Below, in pieces: positions 54,780 through 63,534 of a DNA stretch of 64,000 bases. Position 1 is the stretch's first letter; each line of letters begins with the position of its first letter. The stretch is from Cohaesibacter intestini. Lineage in GTDB: Bacteria; Pseudomonadota; Alphaproteobacteria; Rhizobiales; Cohaesibacteraceae. Below the pieces are notes generated by a model. That model was given only the letters and a program-made list of their open reading frames with translations, ran no database searches and was not told where the DNA came from. A program made the translations under genes and the position numbers. The stretch spans positions 1-64,000 of the forward strand of contig NZ_QODK01000008.1 in NCBI RefSeq assembly GCF_003324485.1, in the 5' to 3' direction.

Positions 54780-55133
54780 ACCTGATGCAGCTGCCGGGTC
54801 ACACCTCCCAATCATAGCTTGCCGACAGACTTGTCCAGATGCGTCCTTGGATCGTTTGACTCGTAATCGTTAGTGTAATAAATCTTCGCGTGCTCATAGA
54901 ACTAAAGTAGGATTCTGTGGGGCTCGCCCGAGTTCCGCCCCGAAATGGTCGGAGTTGCGCCCTGCGGCGTGTCTTGGCTTGTCCGGGTGGCCGGACCAGC
55001 ATCAGATCTCATGCGCTTTCGACAAGCGGCAATCTGTTCCTGATGACCACCCCTTTGCTGACGCAGACACGCGCCAAAGATGAGCGCACCCTCCTTTCTG
55101 TGACACCACCGGAACCAAATAAATAGGTAAGAA
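54780..55133. promoter_or_regulatory. upstream region of second BCCT gene
   Basis: No gene. TTGACT at about 54856 with an AT-rich TAAATC 17 bp on could be the transporter promoter, giving a leader of about 240 nt that includes the perfect hairpin GTCCGG-GTGG-CCGGAC at 54981-54996. AGGTAAGA before 55134 is the ribosome site. Confidence 0.35.
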
Positions 55134-56705
55134 ATGTCTGAGACATCCGAAACATACGACACCGACTATGAAGTCGGGCAGGACAATATCAATGCCTTTG
55201 GCATGGATGTTCACAATCCGGTCTTCCTCATTTCCGCTATACTCATTCTTGCTTTTGTTGTTGGTACACTGGCTGCACCCACGGAAGCAAAACAGATTTT
55301 CGATGGCGCCAAGGGATGGTCGATCAACAATTTTGATTGGCTCTTCATGCTGGCGGGCAACGTGTTTGTGCTGTTCAGCCTGTTCCTGATCATTTCGCCG
55401 ATGAGCAAGATCCGTATCGGCGGCAAGGATGCAAAGCCTGAGTTCTCGGTCATGAGCTGGTTTGCCATGCTGTTCGCTGCCGGCATGGGTATCGGCTTGA
55501 TGTTCTGGAGTGTTGCCGAGCCTGCCGCCTATTACACCGATTGGTGGGGCACGCCGCTCAATGCCGCAGCCAACACGCCTGAAGGGGCGCAGATGGCCAT
55601 GGGGGCGACCATGTTCCACTGGGGCCTGCATCCATGGGCAATCTATGCTGTGGTGGGCCTGTCGCTCGCCTTCTTCACTTACAACAAGGATTTGCCACTG
55701 ACCATTCGGTCTGCCTTTTACCCGTTGATCGGCGACCGCGCCTGGGGCTGGCCTGGCCATTTTGTCGACATTCTGGCCGTTGTTGCCACCCTGTTCGGTC
55801 TGGCGACCTCGCTGGGGCTGGGAGCGCAACAGGCCGCCAGTGGCCTGCATTTCCTGTTTGACATTCCAAACACCATCGTCACCCAGATCGTCATTGTCAG
55901 CGGTGTGACACTGGTAGCGCTTTGCTCGGTCACCTTGGGGCTGGACAAAGGGGTCAAGATCCTCAGCAACATCAATATGGGCATGGCGCTGCTGCTGTTG
56001 GTGTTTGTCTTCCTCTTCGGTCCAACTGTTGTCATCGTGACAAACATGTTTACCACCGGGTCAACCTACTTGGAAAACCTGATCCCGCTGAGCAACTGGA
56101 TTGGCCGCTCCGATGACAAATTCTATCATGGCTGGACGGTCTTCTACTGGGCTTGGTGGATTTCCTGGTCACCTTTTGTCGGGATGTTCATCGCGCGCAT
56201 TTCCAAGGGCCGCACGATCCGTCAGTTCCTCACTGCGGTGCTGCTGATCCCAACCCTGGTCACCCTTGTCTGGATGTCTGTCTTTGGGGGCAGCGCGCTT
56301 GACCAGATCCAGAATAATGTTGGTGAACTGGCCAACGGTCTGGGTGATGTGTCGCTCGCCATGTTCCACATGTTTGAAAATCTGCCTTTGACCGCAATGA
56401 TTTCCTTCCTCGCCATTGTGCTGGTGTTGGTCTTCTTCGTCACCTCGTCCGACTCTGGCTCGCTGGTGATCGACAGTATCACAGCCGGTGGCAAGATCGA
56501 TGCCCCGGTGCCACAGCGCGTCTTCTGGGCGCTGATCGAAGGCTGCATTGCTGCAGCTCTTCTTTACGGGGGCGGGGCCGATGCTTTGGGGGCCTTGCAG
56601 GCTGCCTCCATCTCTGCTGGCTTGCCGTTCATCATCGTGCTGCTGGTCATGTGCGTCAGCCTCTATATGGGCCTGCGCCATGAATGGAAGCATGCCGAAA
56701 CCTGA
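55134..56705 (+). CDS. BCCT family betaine/carnitine/choline transporter
   Basis: 523 residues, twelve membrane helices. Landmarks: FAMLFAAGMGIGLMFWSVAE in helix 3 with the Trp typical of betaine binding, MFHWGLHPWAIYAVVG, the signature FYWAWWISWSPFVGMFIARI and TSSDSGSLVIDSITAGGKID. The N-terminal DTDYEVGQDNI and the helices are close to the BCCT protein at 17516, which makes them paralogues. Near sarcosine oxidase and two AraC-type regulators it is a good candidate for betaine, dimethylglycine or sarcosine uptake for catabolism. Confidence 0.95.
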   Translation: MSETSETYDTDYEVGQDNINAFGMDVHNPVFLISAILILAFVVGTLAAPTEAKQIFDGAKGWSINNFDWLFMLAGNVFVLFSLFLIISPMSKIRIGGKDAKPEFSVMSWFAMLFAAGMGIGLMFWSVAEPAAYYTDWWGTPLNAAANTPEGAQMAMGATMFHWGLHPWAIYAVVGLSLAFFTYNKDLPLTIRSAFYPLIGDRAWGWPGHFVDILAVVATLFGLATSLGLGAQQAASGLHFLFDIPNTIVTQIVIVSGVTLVALCSVTLGLDKGVKILSNINMGMALLLLVFVFLFGPTVVIVTNMFTTGSTYLENLIPLSNWIGRSDDKFYHGWTVFYWAWWISWSPFVGMFIARISKGRTIRQFLTAVLLIPTLVTLVWMSVFGGSALDQIQNNVGELANGLGDVSLAMFHMFENLPLTAMISFLAIVLVLVFFVTSSDSGSLVIDSITAGGKIDAPVPQRVFWALIEGCIAAALLYGGGADALGALQAASISAGLPFIIVLLVMCVSLYMGLRHEWKHAET

Positions 56706-56740
56706 TCCCAGGGACCCGGTCTCTGGTCACTGACATTTGG

Positions 56741-56786
56741 CTCGCCGCGCTGATGCTCTTCCTGTCATCAGTGCGGCGAGTTTTTT
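56741..56786 (+). terminator. terminator of second BCCT gene
   Basis: CTCGCCGC/GCGGCGAG (8 bp) and CTGATG/CATCAG (6 bp) with a single mismatch between, followed by TTTTTT, 35 bases after the stop. Confidence 0.92.
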
Positions 56787-56830
56787 GTGTCTATGAGAAA
56801 AAATAATTTTCTTATGAATACAAATATAGG

Positions 56831-56846
56831 AATTTACTTTTTTACA
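56831..56846. promoter_or_regulatory. RpiR-regulon motif, copy A
   Basis: AATTTACTTTTTTACA, whose complement reads TGTAAAAAAGTAAATT. It lies about 100 bp before the aldolase-like gene. Related words occur before the exported protein (60024-60039) and the TRAP genes (63691-63705). The flanks ATAGGAA and CTGCT are also shared with the 60024 copy. Likely the site of the RpiR protein encoded in this operon. Confidence 0.5.
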
Positions 56847-56949
56847 TTCACTGCTATTCTGTGTTGAAACAGAGACAAAATGGACAGGCTGCCGTGCAGG
56901 GCACATCGCCAGAGCATGCAAGATTGTCTAATTTATTGGAGGATTGGTT

Positions 56950-57966
56950 ATGTCTGCAATGAAACGCCTTGACGAGAAACTGGCGCGGATCGCAAAGGGA
57001 GCTTATCGGCCGGTCGACTTCATCATCGCAGATGCCAAGGATGCCGACATGGCCGCCGGGATCGCCGCCAATGGTCCCCGGCTCGATGATCAGGGCAAGC
57101 CAACAGCCATGATGCGCCCGATGCAGGTCTATCGTGACGACATGATTGAGATGTGCCGTTCTGACCTCGTCGACATCATGCTCACATCCCAGTCTTCCTG
57201 CGAATATCTGACCCGCGAAGGGCATTTTTCCGGCAGCGAAATCACACCCGCTGTGCGCCTCAATGATGGCAGCGATATCTGGCTGATGCGGGGTGCCGAT
57301 TACAAGCGTCTTCCATGCCAGCCTTTCCGCTCGGCGCGCCTGGACCGGGTCAAACCAGTGGCAGATTTGGGCCTCTACGCCATCACCTTCTACAATGATC
57401 TGGAGAAAGACTATCGCACGCTGGAAAATTATGCCCGTTTCCGCGACGAAGCGTCGAGTGCTGGCGTGCGTCATTTCCTCGAAGTCTTCAATCCCCATTT
57501 CGACGTTGCCACTCCCGGCACTGACTTTGCCAGTTACAACAACGACGCCATTGTCCGCACCTTGGCTGGTGTGTCGAGCCTTGATCGCCCGATCTTTTTG
57601 AAAATGGCCTATAACGGCCCTCGGGCAATGGAGGAACTGGCCTCTTATGATCCGGGCAATCTGATCGTCGGCATCCTCGGTGGCGCTTTCTCGACCACCC
57701 GCGACACCCTCGAGATGATCAAACAGGCCGAGACCTATGGTGCACGGGTTGCCTTGTTCGGGCGGCGCATCTTCTTTGCGGAAAGCTCGACCGCCATCGT
57801 TCGCACCATGCGGTTGATGCTGGAGGAAGGGTTGACCTCGAAAGAGGCCACCAAGCTTTATTATGACGGGTTGCTGAAGGCTGGCATCAGCCCCAAACTG
57901 GACCTTGAACAGGATATCGAACTGACGGATCCTGTCCTCAAGGCAGGCCTTTCCGATGCCACATAA
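56950..57966 (+). CDS. TIM-barrel protein, class I aldolase-like
   Basis: 338 residues from ATG 56950 with GGAGG 7 bases upstream. Barrel-type strands are visible (YRPVDFIIADAKDADMA, LGLYAITFYNDLEKDYR, HFLEVFNPHFDV, IVGILGGAFSTTRDTLEM, YGARVALFGRRIFFAES). The strand PIFLKMAYNGP carries a Lys where class I aldolases of the LacD/YihT and DhnA type place the Schiff-base lysine. With a PfkB kinase and RpiR regulator in the same operon, cleavage of a phosphorylated sugar is a reasonable reading, but the family is not one I can name with certainty. Confidence 0.65.
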   Translation: MSAMKRLDEKLARIAKGAYRPVDFIIADAKDADMAAGIAANGPRLDDQGKPTAMMRPMQVYRDDMIEMCRSDLVDIMLTSQSSCEYLTREGHFSGSEITPAVRLNDGSDIWLMRGADYKRLPCQPFRSARLDRVKPVADLGLYAITFYNDLEKDYRTLENYARFRDEASSAGVRHFLEVFNPHFDVATPGTDFASYNNDAIVRTLAGVSSLDRPIFLKMAYNGPRAMEELASYDPGNLIVGILGGAFSTTRDTLEMIKQAETYGARVALFGRRIFFAESSTAIVRTMRLMLEEGLTSKEATKLYYDGLLKAGISPKLDLEQDIELTDPVLKAGLSDAT

Positions 57967-58855
57967 TCGTGCGATGGAACCGTTGGTTGACATCTTTCAG
58001 GCCTTGACCTCCGTTGCCCGCTCCGATGACAAGACCATGGCTCCGCTGGCCCAATGGGTGCTGGAACATCAGGATGTGTCGCGCCGACTGACCATTTCCG
58101 AGCTTGCTGCGCGCACGGAGGTCAGCGAGACAACCATCTTCCGCTTCTGCAAGCTGCTCGGTTTGACAGGCTACAAAGACTTGCGTCTGGCTCTGGCCGA
58201 AGGGCGTGGTTTGGCTCTTGGTTCGCAATTGGCTTCGCCTCAGGAAGAAGCCCACGCGCATTCCTACGGTGCCATTCTGCAAAAGGTGATCGAAGCCAAT
58301 ATCGAGCAATTGATGCGGACGCCGACAGTCCTCTCGCTTGATGCGCTGGAACAGGCAACCAACCGCCTGCTCAAGGCCAACCAGATCCAGATTGTCGGCT
58401 TTGGCAGCTCCGCCCCGATTGCCATTGATGCCTGTCGCCGGCTCCTGTCACTGGGGTTGCCTGCCATGGTGCATAGCGACCCGCATATTCTTGCGGTGGT
58501 GACCGCACAGGGCAAACCCGGCACGGTTTTTCTGGGCATTTCCTGCTCAGGCCGGACCCGAGATCTGATTGATGCCTTCGAGACGGCAGGCGAGCGGGGG
58601 CTCGACCGGATTCTCATCACCAGCGATCCCGGATCTCCAGCCACCAAGGTTGCCGATCTGGTGTTGGTCTCAGCGGTGCGCAGAATGCCACCGGCGCTTG
58701 ACATCATCGGCACTCGGGTGTCGCAACTGGCGATTATCGAGGCCATTTCTGTGGCCCTGTCAGAGCAAGACCCAGACGCCCACGCGATCCTCGAGGATAC
58801 AAGGCAACTGGAGCGGGAAATCGCCAAGAAACGTACGGGCGAACAGACGAAATAG
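57956..58855 (+). CDS. MurR/RpiR family transcriptional regulator
   Basis: 299 residues; the ATG at 57956 overlaps the previous gene by 11 bases, and an ATG at 57974 is an alternative. The helix-turn-helix LTISELAARTEVSETTIFRF with CKLLGLTGYKDLRLALAE is followed by a SIS phosphosugar-binding domain (about 130-270; IQIVGFGSSAPIAIDACRRL, VFLGISCSGRTRDLIDAFET). It should sense a phosphorylated sugar intermediate made by the neighbouring PfkB kinase and control this cluster and the divergent TRAP transporter. Confidence 0.93.
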   Translation: MPHNRAMEPLVDIFQALTSVARSDDKTMAPLAQWVLEHQDVSRRLTISELAARTEVSETTIFRFCKLLGLTGYKDLRLALAEGRGLALGSQLASPQEEAHAHSYGAILQKVIEANIEQLMRTPTVLSLDALEQATNRLLKANQIQIVGFGSSAPIAIDACRRLLSLGLPAMVHSDPHILAVVTAQGKPGTVFLGISCSGRTRDLIDAFETAGERGLDRILITSDPGSPATKVADLVLVSAVRRMPPALDIIGTRVSQLAIIEAISVALSEQDPDAHAILEDTRQLEREIAKKRTGEQTK

Positions 58856-58921
58856 TGGTCGGAACGGTAGGCGGATTGGAAGCCTTCGGGCCATTATGCC
58901 TGATTTATGGGGAGGCAAGCG

Positions 58922-59959
58922 ATGGAACGGCAGACACCGCGACAAGGGATCATTTGCGCTGGCAACTGGATCGTCGACATCGTGCATGAAATTGACCAAT
59001 GGCCAAACAAGAGCGAACTGGCATTGATTGCGCGCGAGGATCGAGGCATCGGTGGTGGTGCCGCCAATGTCAGCTCGGCGTTGGCCCGCATGCAGGTCGG
59101 CTTTCCTCTGTTGCCATTCGGAGCGATAGGGAACGATGATCTGGGGGGCTTTGTCGTTGAAAGCTGTCAGGCCCTCAAACTGCCGACCGATCGATTGATC
59201 CGTCGTGCCGACAAGCCAACGGCCCACACCCATGTCATGTCGGTGCCCGGCGACAGTCGCACCTTTTTCTATCAGGGCGGCGCCAATGACAGTCTGTCTG
59301 AAGCGGATTTCTCTGCCGGTTTCTTCGCTGGGTCGGACGCAAAAATCTTCTATCTGGGCTATCTGATGTTGCTTGAGCAGCTTGATGGAATGGAGGGCGA
59401 CACCACCGGGGCCGCCCACATACTGGCCCGGGCCCGCGCCGCAGGATTGGTCACAACAGTGGATCTGGTCTCTGCCAGCCGGGATGATTTTTCATGCATC
59501 GTGCGGCATGCTGCGCCCCATATCGACTATCTCATCATGAATGAGGTGGAAGCCTGCCGGGCGGGCGATCAACCTCTCGAGGCGGGCGAGGTGCCATCGG
59601 ATGCCACATTGCTGGCCGCAGCCGATAAAGTGATGGCGGTGGGCATTCACCGGGCAATCATCATCCATTGCCCCAAAAAGGCGGTCTGGATAGGCAGGGA
59701 TGCGGAGCCGATCTTCCTCCGGCCCAAACCCCTGTCGCCAGACCAGATTCTCAGCCCGGTCGGGGCTGGGGATGCCTTTTGCGCCGGATTGCTCTACGGC
59801 ATCCATCAGGGCTTTGCACCCACCCGGACATTGGCCCTTGCCCATGTCACGGCGGTGTCCTCAATGAAAGGCATGACGGCAACGGAATCGATCCCACCAT
59901 TGCACAGTCTGCTGGCCGAACTGGCGTCGAATAGTGCAGAAGACTTTTCGCTCGTTTGA
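58922..59959 (+). CDS. PfkB family carbohydrate kinase
   Basis: 345 residues from ATG 58922 with GGGGAGG upstream; an ATG at 58907 is also in frame. Both PfkB signatures are present: GGGAANVSSALARMQVGFP near the N-terminus and the C-terminal LSPVGAGDAFCAGLLYGIHQ with the catalytic Asp and anion hole. YLIMNEVEA contains the usual N-x-x-E. It phosphorylates a sugar or sugar-like substrate with ATP; ribokinase, KDG kinase and SF kinase share this fold. The substrate would be that of the TRAP importer. Follows the RpiR gene by 66 bp. Confidence 0.92.
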   Translation: MERQTPRQGIICAGNWIVDIVHEIDQWPNKSELALIAREDRGIGGGAANVSSALARMQVGFPLLPFGAIGNDDLGGFVVESCQALKLPTDRLIRRADKPTAHTHVMSVPGDSRTFFYQGGANDSLSEADFSAGFFAGSDAKIFYLGYLMLLEQLDGMEGDTTGAAHILARARAAGLVTTVDLVSASRDDFSCIVRHAAPHIDYLIMNEVEACRAGDQPLEAGEVPSDATLLAAADKVMAVGIHRAIIIHCPKKAVWIGRDAEPIFLRPKPLSPDQILSPVGAGDAFCAGLLYGIHQGFAPTRTLALAHVTAVSSMKGMTATESIPPLHSLLAELASNSAEDFSLV

Positions 59960-60023
59960 CCGCAATTGTTGGATGGCAGGGCGCATGGACCACTTGTAAC
60001 GTCGGCTCGCCTGAAAATAGGAA

Positions 60024-60039
60024 ATTTTACTTATTTACG
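60024..60039. promoter_or_regulatory. RpiR-regulon motif, copy B
   Basis: ATTTTACTTATTTACG, complement CGTAAATAAGTAAAAT, within a longer stretch (ATAGGAA ... TTTAC ... CTGCT) shared with the copy at 56831. It lies 58 bp before the small exported protein gene. Confidence 0.5.
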
Positions 60040-60097
60040 CTGCTTTCGGGTCGGCCTAGCCTCTTGATAGATCGTGTATATTAAGGGGGAGAAAAGC

Positions 60098-60607
60098 ATG
60101 TCGAGACTTGCGAACATAGCGATCCTGATGGGGGCGCTATGTATAACAGGCACCGCACCTGCCGTCGCCGAGCAATCGCAGGCCTATTTCACGCAAGGGG
60201 TCCAGATCTGCCGCGACTTCGGCAATGACGGTTTCTTCGTTGTCGACCGTCTGGAAGAAAAAGGCTGGGTGAAAAGGCACGACGACTATTATGAAACGGA
60301 TGTGATGTACACGCCCGGCAAGTCGGTATGGGTCATTCCACCCGAAGAGGGCGCATCGATGCCTGCCAGTTGCGTCGTCATCTCCGGTGCCGTCACCATC
60401 ATGCAGGCGGAAGCCTCGGTCAATCTGGTGGTCTCCAACAGCAACGACAAACATCAGATTCTGTCCAATCAGGGCTGTACGGAGATTGATTTTTTCGGCT
60501 CGCAGAAAATCCGGATCTGGTCCGACGGGCAGGATGATTTCTGCAACGATCCCAACAGCGCCCGTGTCGAAGTGATCACATTGGTTGATCCGAATGTGGG
60601 ACAATAG
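60098..60607 (+). CDS. small exported protein, unknown
   Basis: 169 residues from ATG 60098, preceded by AAGGGGGAG. A signal peptide runs to about PAVAEQS. The mature protein is acidic with five cysteines (QICRDFG, PASCVVIS, NQGCTEIDF, DDFCNDPN and an early one in the signal region). Beta-strand-rich stretches such as ASVNLVVSNSNDKHQILSN suggest a periplasmic sandwich fold. Its promoter carries the RpiR-regulon motif, so it may help the same sugar pathway. No family recognised. Confidence 0.7.
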   Translation: MSRLANIAILMGALCITGTAPAVAEQSQAYFTQGVQICRDFGNDGFFVVDRLEEKGWVKRHDDYYETDVMYTPGKSVWVIPPEEGASMPASCVVISGAVTIMQAEASVNLVVSNSNDKHQILSNQGCTEIDFFGSQKIRIWSDGQDDFCNDPNSARVEVITLVDPNVGQ

Positions 60608-60648
60608 CCCACACGGCACCGTGCGACAGGGTTCGTTTGGTAAAGATT

Positions 60649-60677
60649 GTTCGCCCCTGCCTTATGCCGGGGCGAAC
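60649..60677. terminator. hairpin between convergent genes
   Basis: Perfect 9-bp stem GTTCGCCCC/GGGGCGAAC with an 11-base loop between the exported protein and the TRAP large permease, which converge here. No T run. Confidence 0.5.
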
Positions 60678-60710
60678 GCATTGTCAGGCCTTTATGGCAA
60701 AGTCATCGCG

Positions 60711-62015
60711 TCAATGGGTGACATAGCCAAGGCTCTCAGGCAGCCAGAGGGCAAGGCCCGGAAAAAGAATGACCAACCCCATGGCAATAGCCATGGAGAG
60801 CATGAACCAGCCAACCCATTTGACGGTAGACTCAATGCCGACATTGGCAATCTTGGTGGTGACCATCAGATTGACCGCAACGGGCGGCGTGAACTGACCG
60901 ATGGCAATATTCATTGCCATCAAGATGCCGAACCATGTCGGGTTCCAGTCAAACCGCTCCATGACGGGCATCAGCAGCGGCAGCGTGATCAAATAGATGG
61001 ATACCCCATCCAGCACCATGCCCGCAAAGAGCAACAGCACCATCACCATGCCCAGGACAACATAGCCATTGTCTGATATGGTGAATAGAATGGCCGCGGC
61101 TTCGTCGAACGCGCCAAGCGTGCTGCCAGCCCAGGCGAAAATGCCCGCCAGCGAAATGATGATCATCACGGTAGCTGCGGTTTCGGCCGAATCTGCCAAA
61201 CACTGATAGACATCGCGCAAGGTCATGTTGCGGTAGATCAGAGTCCCCATGATCAGGCCATAGAAGACCGCAACAACCGCCGCTTCGGTTGGTGTGAACA
61301 GACCGCTGCGCAAGCCGCCCAGAATGATCACAGGCGCCATCAACCCGGGAATGGCACCAACAAGGCTCTGCCAGAATGGAGGGCGATCATCAGTCTCCAA
61401 TACCCCAAAGCCATGCTTGCGGCTGAGCAGGATGGTGGGAATGATGATGGCCATCCCTGCCATCAGGCCGGGGATCAGACCCGCCGCAAACAGGGCGCGC
61501 AGATCCATGCCGGGCACCATGATTGAATAGATGATGAGGGCAATCGAAGGCGGGATCAGAATGGCAGTCGAGGCCGAAGAGGCAATCACACCAGCCGAAA
61601 AGCTCTTGGGATAACCGGCCTTCATCATCGAAGGGATCATCACGGTGGCAACCGCGGCAGCATCCGCCGGGCCTGACCCGGACATGCCCCCCATCAGCAA
61701 ACAGACAAGCACAGCCACAACGGCCAGTCCGCCGCGCCTTGGGCCAACGACGGCCGTAGCAAAGGTCACCAGTTTGGCAGCGACCCCGGAGCGCTCGAAG
61801 ATCATCCCGGTCAGAATGAAGAGCGGAATGGCAATCAGCGGATATTTCGCGATGCCGTTATAGGTGTTGGTGCCAACCGTGGCCAAGGCATAGATATCAA
61901 GGCCCGTCAGGATGCCCAGCACGGCGGCAAGGCACAGGGATACCGCGATCGGCACCCCAGCCACCAGCAGGAAGGCAAGGCTGGCAAGCATGATGACATT
62001 GGGATCAAACATCAT
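60711..62015 (-). CDS. TRAP transporter large permease (DctM)
   Basis: 434 residues, about twelve helices. DctM landmarks are clear: LVCLLMGGMSGSGPADAAAV, IASSASTAILIPPSIALIIY, LRSGLFTPTEAAVVAVFYGL and FDWNPTWFGILMAMNIAIGQ. It couples Na+ flow to uptake of the solute handed over by the DctP protein. Its start overlaps the small permease stop by four bases. Last gene of a three-gene operon dctP-dctQ-dctM. Confidence 0.96.
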   Translation of the reverse strand: MMFDPNVIMLASLAFLLVAGVPIAVSLCLAAVLGILTGLDIYALATVGTNTYNGIAKYPLIAIPLFILTGMIFERSGVAAKLVTFATAVVGPRRGGLAVVAVLVCLLMGGMSGSGPADAAAVATVMIPSMMKAGYPKSFSAGVIASSASTAILIPPSIALIIYSIMVPGMDLRALFAAGLIPGLMAGMAIIIPTILLSRKHGFGVLETDDRPPFWQSLVGAIPGLMAPVIILGGLRSGLFTPTEAAVVAVFYGLIMGTLIYRNMTLRDVYQCLADSAETAATVMIIISLAGIFAWAGSTLGAFDEAAAILFTISDNGYVVLGMVMVLLLFAGMVLDGVSIYLITLPLLMPVMERFDWNPTWFGILMAMNIAIGQFTPPVAVNLMVTTKIANVGIESTVKWVGWFMLSMAIAMGLVILFPGLALWLPESLGYVTH

Positions 62016-62512
62016 TCCCCCCGCCAGTCTTTGAGGGTGCGTTCGATGGCGCGATACAGGATCGCCACGCCGAGGATCGGCAACCAGATCGAATAGATCC
62101 AGCTGGGATAGCCCAGACCTGCGGACGTTTCTTCAAACTCCCACTGGTCATAAGCAAAATAGGCACCGTAATAGCAAATCAGGGAAAACACAGTGAGCGT
62201 GGCAAACAGCGAAATGGCTTCTGCCACATGACGCAGGCGCTTTGGCAGGCGATCAACAAAGAAAGTGATCCGCAAATGCCCCTTGGTGGCAAAGGCAAGG
62301 GCCGTGCCGATCAGGGTCATGAAGACAAGCAGAAACACCGAGAATTCCTCGGTGAAGGCAAAGCTTATATCCGTGACATAGCGCACTATCACGTTGGCAA
62401 TGCTGATCAGACAGATGATTGCCATGGCACCTGCCGCCAAAGCTTGGTCTATGCGAAGCGTGCCAGACACTCTGGGGGACGCTTCACGGTCGCTATTCAG
62501 ACGCTCAGTCAC
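62012..62512 (-). CDS. TRAP transporter small permease (DctQ)
   Basis: 166 residues with four helices (AAGAMAIICLISIANVIVRY first), and EEFSVFLLVFMTLIGTALAF, the conserved DctQ region. It scaffolds the large permease. It lies 20 bases after the DctP gene. Confidence 0.92.
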   Translation of the reverse strand: MTERLNSDREASPRVSGTLRIDQALAAGAMAIICLISIANVIVRYVTDISFAFTEEFSVFLLVFMTLIGTALAFATKGHLRITFFVDRLPKRLRHVAEAISLFATLTVFSLICYYGAYFAYDQWEFEETSAGLGYPSWIYSIWLPILGVAILYRAIERTLKDWRGE

Positions 62513-62532
62513 TGTGTTTTCCCGTTTGGGGC

Positions 62533-63534
62533 TTATCGGTTGGCGATCGACTCTTCGGCCATTTTGACCAGATCAGCGCCAATTTTCTTGGTCCATGTAG
62601 CATAGACATCACGGGTCGCATCAACAAATTTCTGCCGCTCGTCTTCGGTCAGCTCGGTGATGGTCACTCCGTGGCCGGTAATCTCTTTGGCAGCCGCTTC
62701 ATCACCGCCACGAGAGGCTTCAATCCCAACCTTGCCAGCGTCAATCGCGGCCTGTTTGAGGATCGCCTGATCTTCTTCAGAGAAGCTCTTCCAAACGCGC
62801 TTGTTGACAGCAAACAGCAGGGGGTCATTCACATAGGACCAGCGGGTCATATACATCTGGCTGACCGTATGGATCTTGGCGATTTTGTAGACGGTCATCG
62901 GGTTTTCCTGACCGTCCACCGCCTTGGTGGTCAGTGCAGGCTTGGCATCGGCCCAGCTCATCTGGGTCGGGTTGGCTCCCAGTGCGGTGAAGATGTCCTG
63001 ATAGAGCGGCGAGCCGACAACGCGAATCTTCAAACCCTTCAGATCGGCAGGGCTGCGCACTTCATGCTTCGAGTTGGTCAACTGACGGAAGCCATTCTCG
63101 GCCCATGCCAGCGGCACGGCACCTTTCTTGTCAACGGCCTTGAACAAAGCCTCTCCAACGGGGCCGTTGGTCAGGGCGTCAACCGCCTTATAGTCCGGCA
63201 TCAGGAAGGGCAGCGAGAACAGATTGAGTTCCTTGACCTGTGGCGACCAGTTGATGGTCGAGCCAATGGCCATGTCGATGATGCCCTGACGCAAAGCGGT
63301 GAATTCTTTGGTCTGGTCGCCGGAAACCAGCTGGCTGCCGGAATAGATTTTCAGGTTGATGCGGCCATCCGTGCGCTCCTTGACCAGTTCGACCCACTTT
63401 TCGGCGGCAACACCCCATGGGAAAGGTGCCGGCAGAACCGTCGATACCTTATATTCTTTTTTGTAATCGGCCAGAGCCGGAGTGGCGATCAGGGCTGCAA
63501 GAGCCGCACAAGTCAACGCTTTCACGAATTTCAT
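62533..63534 (-). CDS. TRAP transporter substrate-binding protein (DctP)
   Basis: 333 residues. A signal peptide ends at IATPALADYKK. The DctP fold is clear, including ADLKGLKIRVVGSPLYQDIF with the Arg that pairs with a substrate carboxylate, and KAVDGQENPMTVYKIAKIH. That Arg suggests a carboxylated ligand such as a uronate or aldonate rather than a neutral sugar. GGAGG precedes the ATG. First gene of the TRAP operon, with the RpiR-type motif about 155-170 bp upstream. Confidence 0.95.
   Translation of the reverse strand: MKFVKALTCAALAALIATPALADYKKEYKVSTVLPAPFPWGVAAEKWVELVKERTDGRINLKIYSGSQLVSGDQTKEFTALRQGIIDMAIGSTINWSPQVKELNLFSLPFLMPDYKAVDALTNGPVGEALFKAVDKKGAVPLAWAENGFRQLTNSKHEVRSPADLKGLKIRVVGSPLYQDIFTALGANPTQMSWADAKPALTTKAVDGQENPMTVYKIAKIHTVSQMYMTRWSYVNDPLLFAVNKRVWKSFSEEDQAILKQAAIDAGKVGIEASRGGDEAAAKEITGHGVTITELTEDERQKFVDATRDVYATWTKKIGADLVKMAEESIANR

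Noticed and set aside
54452-54815. Small ORFs on both strands within the non-coding stretch
   Set aside because: They lack ribosome sites and protein-like composition, and overlap strong RNA hairpins and a terminator.
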